Positions 5,593 to 7,703 of a DNA stretch of 7,703 nucleotides are shown here, in pieces. The translations under genes were made by a program, and so were the position numbers. Source of the DNA: Clostridia bacterium (GTDB taxonomy: Bacteria > Bacillota > Clostridia > Oscillospirales > CAG-382); assembly GCA_017938055.1 (NCBI GenBank), contig JAGBCG010000116.1, positions 1-7,703 of the forward strand, read 5' to 3'. The notes beneath the pieces were generated by a model. That model had not been told where the DNA came from and made no database searches. It worked only from the letters and a program-made list of their open reading frames with translations. How positions within the stretch are numbered: position 1 is the stretch's first letter; the number at the start of each line of letters is the position of its first letter.

Positions 5593-6446
5593 AATTTCGA
5601 TACTTTGAGCTTAGCTGAAGAAAGAGTATTCTTCATAAGCATGGTTATTGTCATAGGGCCTACTCCACCGGGAACGGGTGTTATATAGGAAGCTTTCTTC
5701 TCACATTCTTCAAAGTCAACATCTCCGCAAAGCTTTCCATTTTCATCCCTATTCATTCCAACATCAATTACTACAGCCGAGTCTTTAATCATATCCGCTT
5801 TTAAGAACTTTGCCTTGCCTATTGCCATTACCACAACATCAGCACGTCTTAGTACATCTGCAAGATTCTTTGTTTTTGAATGACAAACCGTTACCGTAGC
5901 ATTTGAATGAAGCATAAGCATTGCCTGAGGTTTACCTACAATATTACTTCTTCCCACTACCGCAACCTCTTTGCCACACACGTCTATGTCATAAGCTTTC
6001 AAAAGCTCCATGACACCTGCAGGTGTGCAAGGAAGAAAATTGTAGTCACCTATCATTATTTTTCCGACATTTACAGGATGGAACGCATCAACATCCTTAT
6101 TGTAGTCAATGTTATTTACAATAAGTGCTTCATCAAGGTGCTTTGGTAGTGGAGACTGCACGAGAATACCGTGAATTTTATCATTTGAATTGAGGCTATG
6201 TACCAGCTCTAAGAGTTGCTCTTTTGTGGTATCAGCACTCAAACGGTGAATTTCCGAATAAAATCCAACCTCCTCGCATGCCTTTCCCTTATTTCTTACA
6301 TAAATTTGTGAAGCAGGATCGTCTCCCACAATAATTACCGCAAGTCCGGGCTTTATTCCCGTTTCCTTTTCAAAAGCCGCACTTTCCGCCTTTATTTCTT
6401 CTCTTATTTTGGCACTTACCGCTTTTCCATCAATTATTACTGCCAT
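5589..6446 (-). CDS. folD: Methylenetetrahydrofolate dehydrogenase / methenyltetrahydrofolate cyclohydrolase
   Basis: FolD is a cytoplasmic bifunctional enzyme that interconverts 5,10-methylene-, 5,10-methenyl- and 10-formyl-tetrahydrofolate with NADP, feeding purine and formyl-Met synthesis. The 285-residue length is typical. Clear motifs are SQIYVRNKGKACEEVGF (46-62), which holds the catalytic Tyr49 and Lys53; GILVQSPLP (93-101); PCTPAGV (139-145); the nucleotide-binding loop VVGRSNIVGKP (163-173); VIDVGMNRDENGKLCGDVDF (226-245); and PVPGGVGPMT (257-266). ATG 6444-6446 is preceded by AAAGGA at about 10 bases. The first 17 bases of the gene overlap the end of lgt, and the stop overlaps the next start, so it sits inside one operon. 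Confidence 0.97.
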   Translation of the reverse strand: MAVIIDGKAVSAKIREEIKAESAAFEKETGIKPGLAVIIVGDDPASQIYVRNKGKACEEVGFYSEIHRLSADTTKEQLLELVHSLNSNDKIHGILVQSPLPKHLDEALIVNNIDYNKDVDAFHPVNVGKIMIGDYNFLPCTPAGVMELLKAYDIDVCGKEVAVVGRSNIVGKPQAMLMLHSNATVTVCHSKTKNLADVLRRADVVVMAIGKAKFLKADMIKDSAVVIDVGMNRDENGKLCGDVDFEECEKKASYITPVPGGVGPMTITMLMKNTLSSAKLKVSKL

Positions 6447-7281
6447 TTTCTTTATTTCCTTTCACACTTTTTTTCACTCTGATTACAATTATAGTCACCG
6501 TTCCTGCCACAAAACACAGCAGTGCCAGCAACTGACTTATTCTTACTGTACCTGATGTAAGGCTGTCTGTCCTAAGTCCCTCTATAACACATCTTCCAAG
6601 ACCATACCAGGACAGATACCACAGCAGTACCTCCCCGTCAAATGCTTTCTTTTTGAAAAACACATTCATTAGCACAAAGCCACACAGATTCCACAAAGAC
6701 TCATACAGAAATGTAGGGTGTACAAGCTCTCCGTTAATGGTCATTCTCAAGGGATTGCTGTTGCTTAAAGAGGAAATATCAAATTTTCTTCCAAAAAACT
6801 CATATGTGCTTGCACTTCCAAACGCTTCAGCATTGAAGAAGTTACCCCAACGTCCAATAATCTGTCCTAAAATAAGACCGGGCGAAGCCGCATCACATAT
6901 TTTAAGAACTGCCTTTTTCTTGTATTTACAAACAAACACAAAGGACAAAGCACCCGCAATAATGCCGCCATATATAGCAAGACCGCCCTGCCAGACTGCC
7001 AAAACGTCATAAAACGAGGTATAATTCTCAAGCTCTGCCAGAACATAATACAGTCTTGCACCCACTATTGCACTCGGAACGCATATAAGAACATAGTCGG
7101 ACAGGTCATCAAGAGTAACTCCAAGTCTTTTCATTCTCATATATCCCACTGCAAAGCCCAAAACTATGCCAAGGCAAATTATTATTCCATACCAGTAAAC
7201 TGTAAAATTTCCGATTTGAAGAAAAACTCTGTTCAGATTAAATTCGGGTATTCCAAGACCCGGAAAAGATATTTGTGACAT
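6430..7281 (-). CDS. lgt: Prolipoprotein diacylglyceryl transferase
   Basis: Lgt is an inner-membrane enzyme that moves diacylglycerol from phosphatidylglycerol onto the lipobox cysteine of prolipoproteins, the first step of lipoprotein maturation. The 283-residue, multi-helix protein carries the family signature GRWGNFFNAEAFG (143-155), including the essential Arg (R144) and Glu (E152). It also has FTVYWYG (26-32), the QGGLAIYGG loop (98-106), HPTFLYES (188-195), and YGLGRCVIEGLR (226-237) with the conserved C-terminal Arg (R237). The HGG-type histidine of E. coli is Tyr here (Y104), which I believe is common in Gram-positive Lgt. ATG 7279-7281 follows a GAGGGGGGAAAG ribosome binding site. 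It starts 14 bases after the peptidase stop and overlaps folD by 17 bases. Confidence 0.97.
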   Translation of the reverse strand: MSQISFPGLGIPEFNLNRVFLQIGNFTVYWYGIIICLGIVLGFAVGYMRMKRLGVTLDDLSDYVLICVPSAIVGARLYYVLAELENYTSFYDVLAVWQGGLAIYGGIIAGALSFVFVCKYKKKAVLKICDAASPGLILGQIIGRWGNFFNAEAFGSASTYEFFGRKFDISSLSNSNPLRMTINGELVHPTFLYESLWNLCGFVLMNVFFKKKAFDGEVLLWYLSWYGLGRCVIEGLRTDSLTSGTVRISQLLALLCFVAGTVTIIVIRVKKSVKGNKENGSNN

Positions 7282-7295
7282 TTTTCTTTCCCCCC

Positions 7296-7703
7296 TCAGT
7301 CAAGAGGATAAATTACAGACAATGTAAAGTTATCTTCATTAAAGCCGTCACGAAGTCTTTTTTCAACATCTGCCTTTGTTACAGAGGCACAAATTTCAGG
7401 ATAGTCCAGAATATTGGCTCCGTCAAAAAGTGAGCAAATCATTTCGTTTGCAATTTCTTCGGTACTGTTGAACATGTGAAGAAGACTTGCGTATCTTGCT
7501 CTTTTTATTCTTTCAAAGCTATCATCGTCAAAGCCTGTTTGCTTGTAGTGAGCAACTTCCTTTTTAACTTGCTCATACACAATATCCGGATTTTTTGCTG
7601 AGCCTGACACTTCGCTGTAACCGAAGGTTTCGTGTCCCTCATAGGTTACTGAAAAATCACTGTCCATGACAGATGCCTTTGTCATTCTTGTATAGAATGG
7701 TGC
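7296..7703 (-). CDS. M16-family peptidase-like protein, C-terminal part (5' end outside window)
   Basis: The frame is open from the window edge (beginning Ala-Pro-Phe-Tyr-Thr-Arg) to the TGA at 7296-7298, giving 135 residues. The ATG at 7683-7685 is internal to the domain and not a start. The sequence fits the last domain of M16 zinc-peptidase-like proteins. A helix SFERIKRARYASLLHMFNSTEEIANEM occupies roughly visible residues 61-87. A DxxNILDYPEI-like turn and a helix with ADVEKRLRDGF follow, and the strand FTLSVIYPLD ends the protein. In Firmicutes the close relatives are YmfF and YmfH, which are tied to elongation factor P modification in Bacillus subtilis. The HxxEH zinc site would be in the missing N-terminal half, so I cannot say which of the two this is or whether it is catalytic. 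It heads, within this window, the operon that continues into lgt. Confidence 0.8.
   Translation of the reverse strand, partial: APFYTRMTKASVMDSDFSVTYEGHETFGYSEVSGSAKNPDIVYEQVKKEVAHYKQTGFDDDSFERIKRARYASLLHMFNSTEEIANEMICSLFDGANILDYPEICASVTKADVEKRLRDGFNEDNFTLSVIYPLD

Overview
The window reads as chromosomal core DNA from a low-to-moderate GC Firmicute, most likely a spore-forming anaerobic member of the Clostridia (inference). The grounds are a T-box leader, Gram-positive style AGGAGG-like ribosome binding sites, a CpsC/CpsD-type split tyrosine kinase, an M16 peptidase next to lgt and folD, and a protein that resembles spore-surface proteins. No mobile element, tRNA, rRNA or CRISPR array is visible.

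Plus strand, left half. Bases 1-300 hold the C-terminal ACT region of aspartate kinase. Bases 301-401 have no gene but contain a plausible extended -10 promoter. Bases 402-726 form a complete T-box riboswitch: Stem I with AG bulge and distal loop, a TAC (tyrosine) specifier, and mutually exclusive antiterminator and terminator. It controls a 512-residue sodium:solute symporter (764-2302), which makes that symporter a good candidate tyrosine (or tyrosine-related) importer. A strong terminator follows, then about 320 bases of AT-rich DNA without a gene. Next is a free-standing gene (2684-3439) for a two-part protein: a cysteine-rich head with six Cys-Gly-Cys motifs, then a cysteine-free beta-rich domain that resembles the C-terminal trimer domain of BclA-like exosporium proteins.

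Minus strand, right half. A tightly packed run of genes is transcribed right to left: M16-family peptidase (C-terminal part only), lgt, folD, an AroK-like kinase, a CpsC/Wzz-like membrane protein and a CpsD-like tyrosine kinase. Genes overlap or sit a few bases apart, except for a 65-base gap upstream of cpsC that carries its own sigma-A-like promoter. The CpsC/CpsD pair therefore looks like a separately controlled unit appended to a housekeeping operon. A perfect 9-bp hairpin at 3451-3472 separates the two convergent halves.

The items most worth a second look are the tyrosine T-box/symporter pairing, the Cys-rich plus BclA-like protein, the AroK-like kinase lacking some shikimate-contact residues, and the tyrosine kinase pair with no polysaccharide genes beside it.
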